From: Bacteroidales bacterium
GTDB lineage: Bacteria; Bacteroidota; Bacteroidia; Bacteroidales; P3
Direction: 5' to 3'
Length of the DNA stretch: 64,000 bases
Assembly (NCBI GenBank): GCA_017960475.1
Contig: JAGCZH010000017.1
Span: 42,348 to 106,347, forward strand
The position numbers and the translations under genes are program-made. The notes below the pieces were generated by a model. It saw nothing but the letters and a program-made list of their open reading frames with translations. It was not told the DNA's origin and did not search any database. Below are positions 54,391 through 62,773 of this stretch, piece after piece (the stretch's first letter is position 1; every line of letters starts with the position of its first letter).

Positions 54391-55020
54391 ATGAAAATCC
54401 GATTTCTTAAATTGAAGAACTGGCTTATTATCAGTTTTATGGGGCTTTTTGGTCTCTCGGCATGTCATAGTCAAAAAAAAGTGATTGACAACTCCACGGA
54501 TGAACCACCGGTACGTGACGACAGAGGAAGAAATATTGTTGCGCCGATGTATGGGGTGCCTGTTACTGATCTTAGGCAGAGTCCTCCCGACACATTGGAA
54601 AGTCCTCGTGAGCCCCAGGTGACGGTTTACGGTGTCCCTACTGTTAATTTTGATGTCAAAGGTCGTGTTGTTGATGCAAAAGGGAAGCCTATACGTGGTA
54701 TGCAGGTCATTATGATAAGAGAAGGTATGGATGCTGAAAGCGTACCATATGATTTTCTAGCAGAAGGTGCAATGTCAGGTATGGTTGACACTACCGACGC
54801 TAACGGCAATTTTGAGGTAAACGTCAAGGATACGCCATGGGAAAACAAAGGGATTTTGGTGCGTGATATTGATGGCGCCAAGAATGGCTCGTTTGAGAGT
54901 GAAGTTGTCAATGTTGAGTTTGGCGAGCCTGTTCTTGAAGGCAAAGAGAAATCTAGATGGTATCTTGGTGTGAGAAAAGCTGATGTCACTGTTAAGATGA
55001 AACGTAAGGCTAAGAAATGA
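54391..55020 (+). CDS. Radical SAM-associated putative lipoprotein (rSAM/lipoprotein system)
   Basis: 209 residues. Lipoprotein signal with lipobox LSAC (Cys25), then a proline-rich linker with two copies of the motif YGVP (residues 54-57 and 80-83), and a carboxypeptidase-regulatory-like sandwich (about 86-175: DVKGRVVDAKGKPIRGMQV, DTTDANGNFEVNV), ending in a basic tail. It overlaps the radical SAM gene by ATGA. From memory this is the lipoprotein of NCBIfam TIGR04134, always next to a TIGR04133 radical SAM enzyme. It is presumably the modified substrate, but no modification has been shown that I know of. Confidence 0.82.
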   Translation: MKIRFLKLKNWLIISFMGLFGLSACHSQKKVIDNSTDEPPVRDDRGRNIVAPMYGVPVTDLRQSPPDTLESPREPQVTVYGVPTVNFDVKGRVVDAKGKPIRGMQVIMIREGMDAESVPYDFLAEGAMSGMVDTTDANGNFEVNVKDTPWENKGILVRDIDGAKNGSFESEVVNVEFGEPVLEGKEKSRWYLGVRKADVTVKMKRKAKK

Positions 55021-56099
55021 CAGTGCGAAAACAGTTGGGTTTTAGGAAACGTGTGGCGCTATCTCTACATCGGAAGGTGTGCCATAATGACGCGAAGATT
55101 CATGAATTGAGAAACTTGTTTTGGGAATGTACTCTGCGTTGTAATATGAATTGCCGTCACTGCGGCAGTGACTGCAAGCAAGCTCCCTCAACAGCGGATA
55201 TGCCTGCCAAGGATTTTCTCAAGGCTATCGACGACATAATGCCCCATGTCAATCCTCATACTACTTTTATAACTTTCACAGGTGGTGAGGCTCTTGTACG
55301 CAGTGATATCGAGAAGGTCGGATATGAGTTGTATAAACGAGAGTTTCCATGGGGCATTGTCACCAATGGTCTTTTGCTTGACGAAAAAAGACTGGAAAGC
55401 CTTTTGAGGGCAGGCATGCATTCAATAACAATATCTTTTGATGGTTTTGAAGAGGACCATAATTGGATACGCCGTAATGAGTTAAGCTTTAAATGTGCTG
55501 ATGAGGCAATAAAGATGTTGGTGAAAACCAAGGGATTGGTGTGGGATATTGTTACTTGTGTCAATCCACGTAATTATGCTAAGCTTGATGAGTTTAAAGA
55601 ATATCTGATATCTATTGGTGTGAAACGTTGGCGATTGTTTTCAATCTTCCCGATGGGTAGGGCGGCGGAGAATCCAGAGCTTCAGCTTGACGACAATCAA
55701 TTTAAGGGTCTGTTCGACTTTATCAAGAAGACTCGCACAGAGGGACGAATTCAAGCCAACTATGGTTGTGAGGGATTCCTTGGACCTTATGAGGGTGAGG
55801 TGCGTGACTATTACTTTCATTGTCGGGCAGGTGTAAATGTAGCCTCTGTACTTTGCGATGGATCTATTTCAGGCTGCACGTCGATACGCTCCAACTTTCA
55901 TCAGGGCAATATCTATAAGGACAACCTCTGGGATGTCTGGCAGAACCGCTTTAAGAAGTACCGTGACCGCAGTTGGGCCAAGAAAGGGCAGTGTGTCGAC
56001 TGCGACCTATGGAAATACTGTGAAGGCAGCGGCATGCACCTTTATGACGACAACGAGCAACTGCTGTTCTGTCACTATCACAGGCTGATGGGCAAATGA
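55017..56099 (+). CDS. Radical SAM/SPASM enzyme of the rSAM/lipoprotein system
   Basis: 360 residues. The 4Fe-4S SAM motif is CNMNCRHC (Cys42, Cys46, Cys49; CxxxCxxC). TFTGGEALVRSD is the GGE SAM-binding motif, and ISFDGFEEDHNWIR follows. A C-terminal SPASM-type cysteine set (CRAGVNVASVLCDGSISGC, then CVDCDLWKYC and LLFCHYH) should bind auxiliary Fe-S clusters, as in peptide- and protein-modifying maturases. It is cotranscribed and coupled with the lipoprotein gene upstream, its likely substrate. Family TIGR04133 from memory. The chemistry is unknown. Confidence 0.85.
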   Translation: MTVRKQLGFRKRVALSLHRKVCHNDAKIHELRNLFWECTLRCNMNCRHCGSDCKQAPSTADMPAKDFLKAIDDIMPHVNPHTTFITFTGGEALVRSDIEKVGYELYKREFPWGIVTNGLLLDEKRLESLLRAGMHSITISFDGFEEDHNWIRRNELSFKCADEAIKMLVKTKGLVWDIVTCVNPRNYAKLDEFKEYLISIGVKRWRLFSIFPMGRAAENPELQLDDNQFKGLFDFIKKTRTEGRIQANYGCEGFLGPYEGEVRDYYFHCRAGVNVASVLCDGSISGCTSIRSNFHQGNIYKDNLWDVWQNRFKKYRDRSWAKKGQCVDCDLWKYCEGSGMHLYDDNEQLLFCHYHRLMGK

Positions 56100-56102
56100 A
56101 AC

Positions 56103-56129
56103 AAAAGGCTTCCATACAGGATGCCTTTT
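56103..56129. terminator. Terminator between the radical SAM gene and GH20
   Basis: AAAAGGC (56103-56109) pairs with GCCTTTT (56123-56129); the inner TCC/GGA pairs across one mismatch. It is followed by ATTTTATTT on the plus strand and can serve the convergent genes. Confidence 0.65.
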
Positions 56130-56132
56130 ATT

Positions 56133-58646
56133 TTATTTGACAATGATTTCGTCGGTGAAGAGGTAACTCGGCTGTCCTGGCGCAGGATGCCACGAGGGTA
56201 GGCCACCCGGATTGGGCACTACTATACGGAGGTATCGAGTGACGGGATTGCCAATGTCTATTTTCGGCTCTGCTTCACTCTTGCCCAAAATAATGCTGTA
56301 GTTTTTGAGGCGCATACCGGTTTCGCGCGGATCCATATCGAAGTTCCTCTTTGTGCAACGGTTCCAATTGACACCGTCGTCAGAGACGTATAACATAATC
56401 TCCCGTGGCGCCAGTATCCAGTCGAAGGTGTTCTGCATGAAACGCATTGTGACTTCGTTAATTTCAGTAGGCTTGCCAAAGTCGATGACGGCATCTATGC
56501 TGTCGCCCCAGTAGCCCTGCCAGTGGCCGTCGGCATAGGTGGTGTTGCTACCCAACTGGCCGTCGATGAGGGCTTCGGGGCCACCACCGCTGTAGATGGA
56601 CTTGTAGGTGCTGTACTGCGTGTTGAGCTTTATCTTGGCGCCCATACCAAGGTGGGAGAGGAGGTACTGCTCGGTGACGACGCCCTCGCCGTATTCATTG
56701 TAGGCAATGGCCTTAATGGTGGCGGAACGCTCGAGCGGGAAGGGGCAGGTGTAGAGGATGGAGCCTTGGTTGGGCTCGCTGCCGTCGAGGGTATAATAGA
56801 TGGGGCGGTCATTATATAGGGTGCGGAGCGAAACCAATGGGAGTCCACCCTCCGTTCTCCGTTCTCCGCTCTCCGTTTTGATAAAGACGTGTCGGTCGAG
56901 TTCCAGCACCTCGCGGGCAAGGTCGTCGTAGCGGTTCGCCACTATGTAGCGCTCGTAGTCGCCGTTCTCCTGGTCCCACAGGCGCAGGTATTCGCGCTTG
57001 AGGTCGAAGATGGTCCGGAGGTAATTTCGAGCCATACTTTGAATGTCGGCAGTGACGATGGAGCAGGTGGCAAACAGTGAAGGAATAAACATACGGAGCT
57101 CGCTCTTTTCGGCCGTAGCTTTTATACGTGTCAATGCATAGTGAGCGTGGGGGTTGTCGGCGGAGTCGATATTAATAGAGTCCAAGAGTTCACGGACAAA
57201 AGAGACTCTGCTCAACACGTTAATACTTGTGTTGTCGGGGTTGAAGTTAAGCAGTGGCTCCATCAATGCGGCGGAGGTGTACCAATCGCCGACAGCAGGC
57301 TCGTACATCAGAGCGCCGACGGCGTAGAGGTCTTTCACTTTACCTGTGTCGCCGTAGATGAGTCGCTCGAAGTTCTTGTTGAATTGTTTTTCCCTCTGGT
57401 GCAGTTCCTCAGGGTCGTCGGTCTTCAGCGGGTTCCAAGCCATCTCGGCGGCCCAATACTGGGCGTGCCAGCTGTTGTCGAAAAGGGCTTCGCCATTGTC
57501 GTCCCAGCAGGTGAGCATAGCGCCCTCGGCGCCGTCGCGGTAGCCGTCGCGGTAGAGGTTGGCTATGTTCTTGATGTAGCGCTGTGGTGTGGAGGTCATA
57601 GTGGCACTGTGGCCCGTAGAGGCGGCCACCCAGAAGGGGTTGCCCTGCTCTTTGAAGGGTTTTATAAGGTGCTTGAAGCTGTCTATCGGTTCATAGGCCC
57701 ACATAATGTAGATCATATCCTTGGGCAACTGACGCATCATCGCAGGGTTCTTGGCCACGATGTCGCCCCACATAGCTACATGGGGATTGCCCTTCTCCTT
57801 GACCATCCCATAGCAGCGGTTGATGAAATCCACATATACCTGGTCGGCACCGAGGCTGTCGACGAGCTTTTTGGCACGGCCAGTGCCGAGCTGTTCGGTC
57901 TCGTCGCAGTTGATGATGAAGAAGGGCGAGTTGGGGATGCGATCGTATGCTGCCTTGATGCGTTTGCGCAGGAAGTCGTAGGTGGCCTGTGTCGATGGGT
58001 CGAAGTTGGCCTTGCTGTCCATCATATTCTGGTAGAAGGGGATGCGCAGCGTTTTCTCGGCGTGGGCGAAGAGCTGTAGGTTGATGACCTCGTCGGGGTG
58101 CGGCTTGCAATCGGCGAGGTAGGCGGGCGCAAGGTCGGGGAACTCCGGTTGGTAGAGGGTGTGCTCGGTATAATAGTTGCAGAAGTTGAACTTTAGCGCG
58201 TGCAGTGTCTCCCATTGCTTTTGGCGGTAGGCAGCGTGCGGCACCGGCCCACGGCTCTGGTCGTCCATCCAACCACGGTAGCGGTAGGCAGGCCAGTCGG
58301 TAATGGTGCAGCAGGGCACGGTGTTGTGCAGCTGCTGCAGCTGCGCTAAGGTCAAGTAGGCATACTCAAGCCCTTTGGATCCCTCGTAATTGATAGTTAT
58401 CTTGCGTGGCTCGATTATGAGGCGGTAGGCCTGGCTCCAGTTTCCGTCGAAATGTGGATTCTGTTCGCCACGGCCCCATTTTACGCGCACTTCCTTTATC
58501 TTGGTTTTATCAAGGTCGCAGGTTTTGCCTCCTTGCGCGAGCTCCACCCTCTGTGGTGTGGGTATCAGGCCGAGGTTGATCTGTTTATCCTGCGCCGCAG
58601 TGGTCAGCGTGACAGCAAGCAGCACTGCGATGATGATACGTTTCAT
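56133..58646 (-). CDS. GH20 beta-N-acetylhexosaminidase with CHB_HEX_C and F5/8C (discoidin) domains
   Basis: 837 residues. Signal peptide MKRIIIAVLLAVTLTTAAQ, GH20 N-domain (about 25-115), catalytic barrel (about 118-480: YRYRGWMDDQSRGPVP), a chitobiase/hexosaminidase C-terminal-like module (about 590-650: IYYTLDGSEPNQGS) and a C-terminal F5/8C carbohydrate-binding domain (about 680-835). The catalytic Asp-Glu pair is probably Asp248-Glu249 in FIINCDETEQ; the usual H-x-G-G-D-E glycines are changed. It should release terminal GlcNAc/GalNAc from host or mucin glycans in the periplasm or at the surface. The linker carries a heptamer DNA repeat (56850-56877). Last gene after the COG0523 gene (16-base gap). 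Confidence 0.87.
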   Translation of the reverse strand: MKRIIIAVLLAVTLTTAAQDKQINLGLIPTPQRVELAQGGKTCDLDKTKIKEVRVKWGRGEQNPHFDGNWSQAYRLIIEPRKITINYEGSKGLEYAYLTLAQLQQLHNTVPCCTITDWPAYRYRGWMDDQSRGPVPHAAYRQKQWETLHALKFNFCNYYTEHTLYQPEFPDLAPAYLADCKPHPDEVINLQLFAHAEKTLRIPFYQNMMDSKANFDPSTQATYDFLRKRIKAAYDRIPNSPFFIINCDETEQLGTGRAKKLVDSLGADQVYVDFINRCYGMVKEKGNPHVAMWGDIVAKNPAMMRQLPKDMIYIMWAYEPIDSFKHLIKPFKEQGNPFWVAASTGHSATMTSTPQRYIKNIANLYRDGYRDGAEGAMLTCWDDNGEALFDNSWHAQYWAAEMAWNPLKTDDPEELHQREKQFNKNFERLIYGDTGKVKDLYAVGALMYEPAVGDWYTSAALMEPLLNFNPDNTSINVLSRVSFVRELLDSINIDSADNPHAHYALTRIKATAEKSELRMFIPSLFATCSIVTADIQSMARNYLRTIFDLKREYLRLWDQENGDYERYIVANRYDDLAREVLELDRHVFIKTESGERRTEGGLPLVSLRTLYNDRPIYYTLDGSEPNQGSILYTCPFPLERSATIKAIAYNEYGEGVVTEQYLLSHLGMGAKIKLNTQYSTYKSIYSGGGPEALIDGQLGSNTTYADGHWQGYWGDSIDAVIDFGKPTEINEVTMRFMQNTFDWILAPREIMLYVSDDGVNWNRCTKRNFDMDPRETGMRLKNYSIILGKSEAEPKIDIGNPVTRYLRIVVPNPGGLPSWHPAPGQPSYLFTDEIIVK
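56850..56877. repeat. Heptamer tandem repeat in the GH20 linker
   Basis: Four tandem copies of CTCCGTT (56850-56856, 56857-56863, 56864-56870 with one change to CTCCGCT, 56871-56877). On the coding strand they give the linker residues ESGERRTEGG. Seven is not a multiple of three, so slippage by one copy shifts the frame and would remove the two C-terminal modules. Confidence 0.85.
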
Positions 58647-58662
58647 AATAGTGTTTGTTGGG

Positions 58663-59916
58663 TTAATATGAGGCGCTGCGAGCCAGGCATTCGTCGAGGG
58701 CGGCGGTGATGGCTTTGCAGTCGAGATGTTGACCTATGAATACGAGCTTCTGCATGCGGTCGCCGTAAGTGTCGTCCCAGTCGCGCTGCAGGTCTGGGTT
58801 GCGTTGCATAAACTCGAGAAGTTCGTCGTCGGGCATCGTGGCGTACCACTGGCCTGTGTCGCGCAGCGAAACTTGTTTGCCGGCTTGCTCGAAGAGGTAG
58901 CAGGTGTCGGGCTCGGATAGGAACCAGCAGATGCCTTTACATCTAATGACTTCTTTTGGCCAATGGCGGGCGACAAACTCGTCGAAACGGCTTATGTTCA
59001 TTGGTCCACGGCGATAGTAGACAAAGGTGCCGATGCCGTATTCCTCAGCCTCTCCCTCGTCGTCGTGGTCGTGATGATGGTGATGCTCGTGGTGGTGCTC
59101 TTCGTGATTATGCTCACCATGTTCGTGGTGGTGGTGCTCATCCTCGTCTTCATCATCATCGTCATCCTCATCCTCATCATCGTGGTGGCCCTCTATCTCA
59201 TTAATCCAGGTTGCCGAAGTCGCCACTTTGTCGAAGTCAAAGGCATTGGTGTTTAATATGCTGTCGAAGTCAATGTCGCAGTAGTCGCATTCGAAGATTT
59301 CAGCCTTTGGTTGTATAGCGCGGATAATCTCACGGATACGACCCAACTCTACAGGCTCCACTTCAGAGGCTTTGTTGAGCAGTATAATGTTGCAGAATTC
59401 TATTTGCTGTATGACGAGGTTTTCTATGTCGTCCTCGGCAAGCCCCGGGCGTAATAGGTCTTTGCCGCTTCCAAACTCGTCTTTCATACGAAGTGCGTCG
59501 ACAACAGTGACAATGCTGTCAACTACAGGGATTCCGTCGCTTATATAATCTGGTCCCATTGTAGGTATGGAACAGATGGTCTGGGCTATAGGCTCTGGCT
59601 CACATATGCCGCTGGCCTCTATGACTATATAGTCGAAGCGATGTTGGCTGGTAATGTCGCGCAACTGCTCCACAAGGTCCATTTTCAATGTGCAGCAAAT
59701 GCAACCGTTTTGGAGTGCGACGAGGCTGTCGTCTTTTTTGTCAACGATGCCGCCTTTCTGAATGAGGTCGGCATCAATGTTTACCTCTCCTATATCGTTG
59801 ACAATGACGGCGAAGCGAATGCCACGCTTGTTGTTCAAAATACGGTTCAATAGTGTTGTTTTGCCACTGCCGAGATATCCGGTAAGTAGCAGTACTGGTA
59901 TTTTTGATAATTTCAT
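58663..59916 (-). CDS. COG0523 (CobW/ZNG1-like) GTPase metallochaperone with a long His/acidic tract
   Basis: 417 residues. Walker A GYLGSGKTT (13-21), the metal-binding CICC motif (Cys72, 74, 75), the E-ASG switch (VIEASGICEP) and NKAS nucleotide motif, then a CobW C-terminal domain (about 290-380). Between the domains residues 244-286 are almost only His, Asp and Glu, a metal-binding linker typical of zinc-related members. It lies 12 bases after pdxJ; no zinc-responsive operator was recognised. Likely role: GTP-dependent transfer of zinc to a client enzyme; the client is unknown. Confidence 0.9.
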   Translation of the reverse strand: MKLSKIPVLLLTGYLGSGKTTLLNRILNNKRGIRFAVIVNDIGEVNIDADLIQKGGIVDKKDDSLVALQNGCICCTLKMDLVEQLRDITSQHRFDYIVIEASGICEPEPIAQTICSIPTMGPDYISDGIPVVDSIVTVVDALRMKDEFGSGKDLLRPGLAEDDIENLVIQQIEFCNIILLNKASEVEPVELGRIREIIRAIQPKAEIFECDYCDIDFDSILNTNAFDFDKVATSATWINEIEGHHDDEDEDDDDDEDEDEHHHHEHGEHNHEEHHHEHHHHHDHDDEGEAEEYGIGTFVYYRRGPMNISRFDEFVARHWPKEVIRCKGICWFLSEPDTCYLFEQAGKQVSLRDTGQWYATMPDDELLEFMQRNPDLQRDWDDTYGDRMQKLVFIGQHLDCKAITAALDECLARSASY

Positions 59917-59928
59917 AGAGTGGTATTG

Positions 59929-60663
59929 CTATTTTAAACAGTTTAGGTATTGGTGGATGGTTTCTTCAATGCCAAGGTACAAAGCATCGCTGATTATGGC
60001 GTGACCTATGCTGACTTCGTCCAGCCATGGTATCTGCTGGTGGAAATAGGACAGATTCTCAAGCGAGAGGTCGTGTCCGGCATTCAGGCCGAGGCCGCAT
60101 TCACGGGCAACTTTGGCAGCCTCTACAAAAGGTCTTATTGCCTCATCGCGCCCTGCCTTATATTGGCTGGCGTAGCTTTCGGTGTAAAGCTCAACACGGT
60201 CGGTGCCTGTTTTGGCAGCCATCTCAATCATAAGTGGGTTGGCATCTATAAAAATAGATACACGTATACCGCATGATTTGAACTCCTTGACAACATCGCA
60301 CAGATACTGCTGATTCTTGACGGTGTCCCAGCCAGCGTTGCTTGTAAGCACACCTTCGGCATCGGGGACAAGGGTTACCTGGTTGGGCATTATTTCCTTA
60401 ACAAGATCAATGAAGCCGTAGGGCTTGCTTTTCGATATGCCTTTGGGGTTACCCTCAATATTGAACTCTGTAGTGATGATAGGTTTTATGTCGTACACGT
60501 CGGCGTAGCGGATATGCCGCTCGTCGGGGCGGGGATGAACGGTTATGCCTTGTGCGCCGAAACGCTCACAGTCTATAGCGAATTGTTTAACATTCGGAGT
60601 GTTGCCTCCTCGCGCATTGCGAATGGTGGCCACTTTGTTTATATTTACACTCAGTTTAGTCAT
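59929..60663 (-). CDS. pdxJ: Pyridoxine 5'-phosphate synthase
   Basis: 244 residues. TIM barrel that joins DXP and 3-amino-2-oxopropyl phosphate. [20 protein letters not shown] at the start, [20 protein letters not shown] and the [10 protein letters not shown] and [13 protein letters not shown] segments are textbook PdxJ. It implies the DXP-dependent vitamin B6 route. 26 bases after the DUF3307 gene. Confidence 0.97.
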   Translation of the reverse strand: MTKLSVNINKVATIRNARGGNTPNVKQFAIDCERFGAQGITVHPRPDERHIRYADVYDIKPIITTEFNIEGNPKGISKSKPYGFIDLVKEIMPNQVTLVPDAEGVLTSNAGWDTVKNQQYLCDVVKEFKSCGIRVSIFIDANPLMIEMAAKTGTDRVELYTESYASQYKAGRDEAIRPFVEAAKVARECGLGLNAGHDLSLENLSYFHQQIPWLDEVSIGHAIISDALYLGIEETIHQYLNCLK

Positions 60664-60689
60664 GTGGTTAAGTATTGATGTTAGATGTA

Positions 60690-60971
60690 TTATATAAAAT
60701 AAAGCAGGAATAGTAGGTAATGGAGTACCTGATCCCAGAAATATGATAGTTTACCGTATCTCGCTTTGGCGGCGTCGATTGGGAAATGAAGTATGGTTAT
60801 CACAGCAAGTTGCCAACACCAGCCAAAACAGAAATAAAAGGGTATGGCATATAACATGCAGTGTACAAACAAGTGATACCAATTAGTTCCTTTCGTTTCA
60901 GCAATATAACGAGACTGGAATAGAAAGTCTCCAATTAAATGACAGATAACCAGTTTAAATAGTATTTCCAT
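60690..60971 (-). CDS. DUF3307 small membrane protein
   Basis: 93 residues from ATG at 60971 ([20 protein letters not shown]), with about three hydrophobic helices. The conserved [18 protein letters not shown] and [17 protein letters not shown] segments fit DUF3307. Function unknown to me. Only two bases separate it from the DUF4491 gene. Confidence 0.85.
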   Translation of the reverse strand: MEILFKLVICHLIGDFLFQSRYIAETKGTNWYHLFVHCMLYAIPFYFCFGWCWQLAVITILHFPIDAAKARYGKLSYFWDQVLHYLLFLLYFI

Positions 60972-60973
60972 CT

Positions 60974-61252
60974 CTATTTGATTTTCTTTGGGAACCAGCC
61001 TTTCTCCACTCTTTTCTTTTGCTTGAACAACTCGAGGATAGACCAAAGGCTTGAGAATGCTACTACGCCAAGCAAAGTAGATACAATATTGTTATCAATC
61101 ACTAGGGAACCTCCAATACATATCAATCCTAGCGTAAGGAATGCCCACCAACACCCTGTGCCGAAATGATATTCGGCTTTGATGACTATTGGATGGAAGA
61201 CGCCGATACATAAGAATGTAGCGGCGCCTATTATCAGTCCGGTGAAGTTCAT
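60974..61252 (-). CDS. DUF4491 small membrane protein
   Basis: 92 residues, with three hydrophobic helices: [20 protein letters not shown], then [19 protein letters not shown] and [18 protein letters not shown], and a basic C-terminal tail. It matches the DUF4491 family of gut anaerobes. Function unknown. Its ATG overlaps the metK TGA (ATATGA), so it is coupled to metK. Confidence 0.85.
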   Translation of the reverse strand: MNFTGLIIGAATFLCIGVFHPIVIKAEYHFGTGCWWAFLTLGLICIGGSLVIDNNIVSTLLGVVAFSSLWSILELFKQKKRVEKGWFPKKIK

Positions 61253-62490
61253 ATCTTAAACTCTTTCTTTATGGCATCGACCATATCCAGTTTCTCCCAA
61301 CCGAAGAACTGCACTTTTTTCTTGCGTTTTCGTCCTGCAGCGTCAAAGACGGTGACATAGTCCTCGTAAGGGTCGCGGCCAATATGGCCGTAGGCTGCTG
61401 TTGGGCGGAAGATAGGATTCTTAAGCCCGAAGCGCTCCACGATGGCGTATGGTCTCAAATCGAACAGTTTTCTCAAACGAGCTGCAATTTCGCCGTCACT
61501 CATTTTTACCTTGGCTGTGCTGTAGGTGTTGACATACAGGCCCACGGGCTCGGCCACGCCAATAGCGTAGGCAACCTGCACGAGGGCCTCGTCGCACAAT
61601 CCGGCGGCGACAAGGTTTTTGGCAATATGTCGAGTGGCGTAGGCAGCCGAGCGGTCCACCTTGGAAGCATCTTTGCCGCTGAAGGCTCCGCCACCATGTG
61701 CTCCTCGTCCGCCGTATGTGTCGACAATGATCTTGCGGCCCGTCAGACCCGTGTCGCCGTGGGGACCGCCGATGACAAACTTGCCCGTGGGGTTGACAAA
61801 CAGTTTGACATCTTTGCCAAACAACTTTTGTGTAGCTTTTGGAAGGCGCTTAACCACTTTAGGCAATAGGATTTTCTCAACATCTTTGCGTATTTGGTCT
61901 TGCTCCACGTCGGGGTCGTGCTGAGTGCTTACAACAATGGTGTCAATGCGCTCGGGACTTCCGGAGTCGCTGTATTGTACAGTGACTTGGCTTTTTGCGT
62001 CTGGACGCAGATATCGCATCATCTTGCCTTCATGGCGTATCTTACCAAGTTCTATCAAAATAATGTGAGCCAGTGTGATAGGTAGAGGCATTAGCTCTGC
62101 GGTCTCGCGGCAGGCATAGCCAAACATCATACCTTGGTCGCCAGCACCCTGCTCCATTTTCGACTTGCGGCTGACGCCTTGGTTGATATCGGCGCTCTGC
62201 TCGTGAATAGCACTCAAAACGCCACAGCTTTCGGCCTCAAATTTGTATTCTCCCTTTGTGTATCCTATCTCGCGGATTACATCGCGTACAGTTTGCTGTA
62301 CGTCTACATATCCATTGCAGGTAACTTCACCGCTTACTACGGCCAATCCGGTTGTCACTAGCGTCTCGCATGCCACATGGCTTTCAGGGTCGTGACGCAG
62401 AAATTCATCCAGTAGCGCATCGCTAATCTGGTCGGCCACCTTGTCGGGATGGCCTTCACTTACTGATTCTGAGGTAAAAAAATAACTCAT
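61249..62490 (-). CDS. metK: S-adenosylmethionine synthetase
   Basis: 413 residues. Makes SAM from methionine and ATP. Motifs: [54 protein letters not shown] and the C-terminal [14 protein letters not shown]. Slightly longer than the E. coli enzyme (384). The 5' leader holds a SAM-II-like riboswitch and a pairing that can cover the start codon. First gene of a six-gene minus-strand series down to GH20. Confidence 0.97.
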   Translation of the reverse strand: MSYFFTSESVSEGHPDKVADQISDALLDEFLRHDPESHVACETLVTTGLAVVSGEVTCNGYVDVQQTVRDVIREIGYTKGEYKFEAESCGVLSAIHEQSADINQGVSRKSKMEQGAGDQGMMFGYACRETAELMPLPITLAHIILIELGKIRHEGKMMRYLRPDAKSQVTVQYSDSGSPERIDTIVVSTQHDPDVEQDQIRKDVEKILLPKVVKRLPKATQKLFGKDVKLFVNPTGKFVIGGPHGDTGLTGRKIIVDTYGGRGAHGGGAFSGKDASKVDRSAAYATRHIAKNLVAAGLCDEALVQVAYAIGVAEPVGLYVNTYSTAKVKMSDGEIAARLRKLFDLRPYAIVERFGLKNPIFRPTAAYGHIGRDPYEDYVTVFDAAGRKRKKKVQFFGWEKLDMVDAIKKEFKI

Positions 62491-62493
62491 TTT

Positions 62494-62530
62494 ACTTTTA
62501 CTTTTTGATTGTTTGACAAAATGTAAAAGT
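62494..62530 (-). promoter_or_regulatory. Start-codon hairpin of metK (candidate expression platform)
   Basis: On the minus strand ACTTTTAC (62523-62530) pairs with GTAAAAGT (62494-62501), which ends 3 bases before the metK ATG. An identical GTAAAAGT occurs at 62611-62618 at the 5' edge of the riboswitch P1, so ACTTTTAC has two competing partners. Confidence 0.5.
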
Positions 62531-62559
62531 ATGAAAGAAACGTGATTGTAGTTTTGGAA

Positions 62560-62618
62560 ATCATGTTTTTAGCATTTTTTCTCGTGGTTGCAATCATTAC
62601 AAATCTATCCACTTTTAC
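62560..62618 (-). promoter_or_regulatory. SAM-II-like riboswitch upstream of metK
   Basis: Read on the minus strand from 62612: GUGG, then a loop AUAGAUUUGUAAUGAUUGCAA, then CCAC (62584-62587), then a tract ending AAAAAAUGCUAAAAACAUGA. This follows the SAM-II layout: P1 stem, a loop with GAUUU...AUUGCAA, and a 3' strand with the conserved AAUGCUAAA. The loop AUG can pair with the 3' CAU as the pseudoknot P2b. The adjacent metK gene makes SAM itself, a fitting target. Compared from memory with the known Sargasso Sea metX aptamer; not run against a covariance model. Confidence 0.78.
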
Positions 62619-62624
62619 AAAGTG

Positions 62625-62632
62625 CAAAAATA
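62625..62632 (-). promoter_or_regulatory. Promoter -7 box of metK
   Basis: The minus strand reads TATTTTTG (TAnnTTTG). Transcription starting about seven bases downstream would begin at 62618, the first base of GTAAAAGTGG, so the RNA starts with the riboswitch. No clear TTTG at -33. Confidence 0.6.
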
Positions 62633-62773
62633 CACTTTTTATATGAATTAGCTCGCTATTATTTTACTTTTTTTCTATTGTATTGTAATGCAGTTATATT
62701 TGAAGTGATGTTGTCTGTATTTATCGTAACTGTCAATTATGGAAAAGCTAATTTCTTATGTTTTTCTAGAATG

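Noticed and set aside
57141..58079. 312-codon plus-strand frame opposite the GH20 gene
   Set aside because: Antisense shadow of a well-supported gene with GC-rich codons; the product is repetitive in Val/Gly/Leu with no fold motif.
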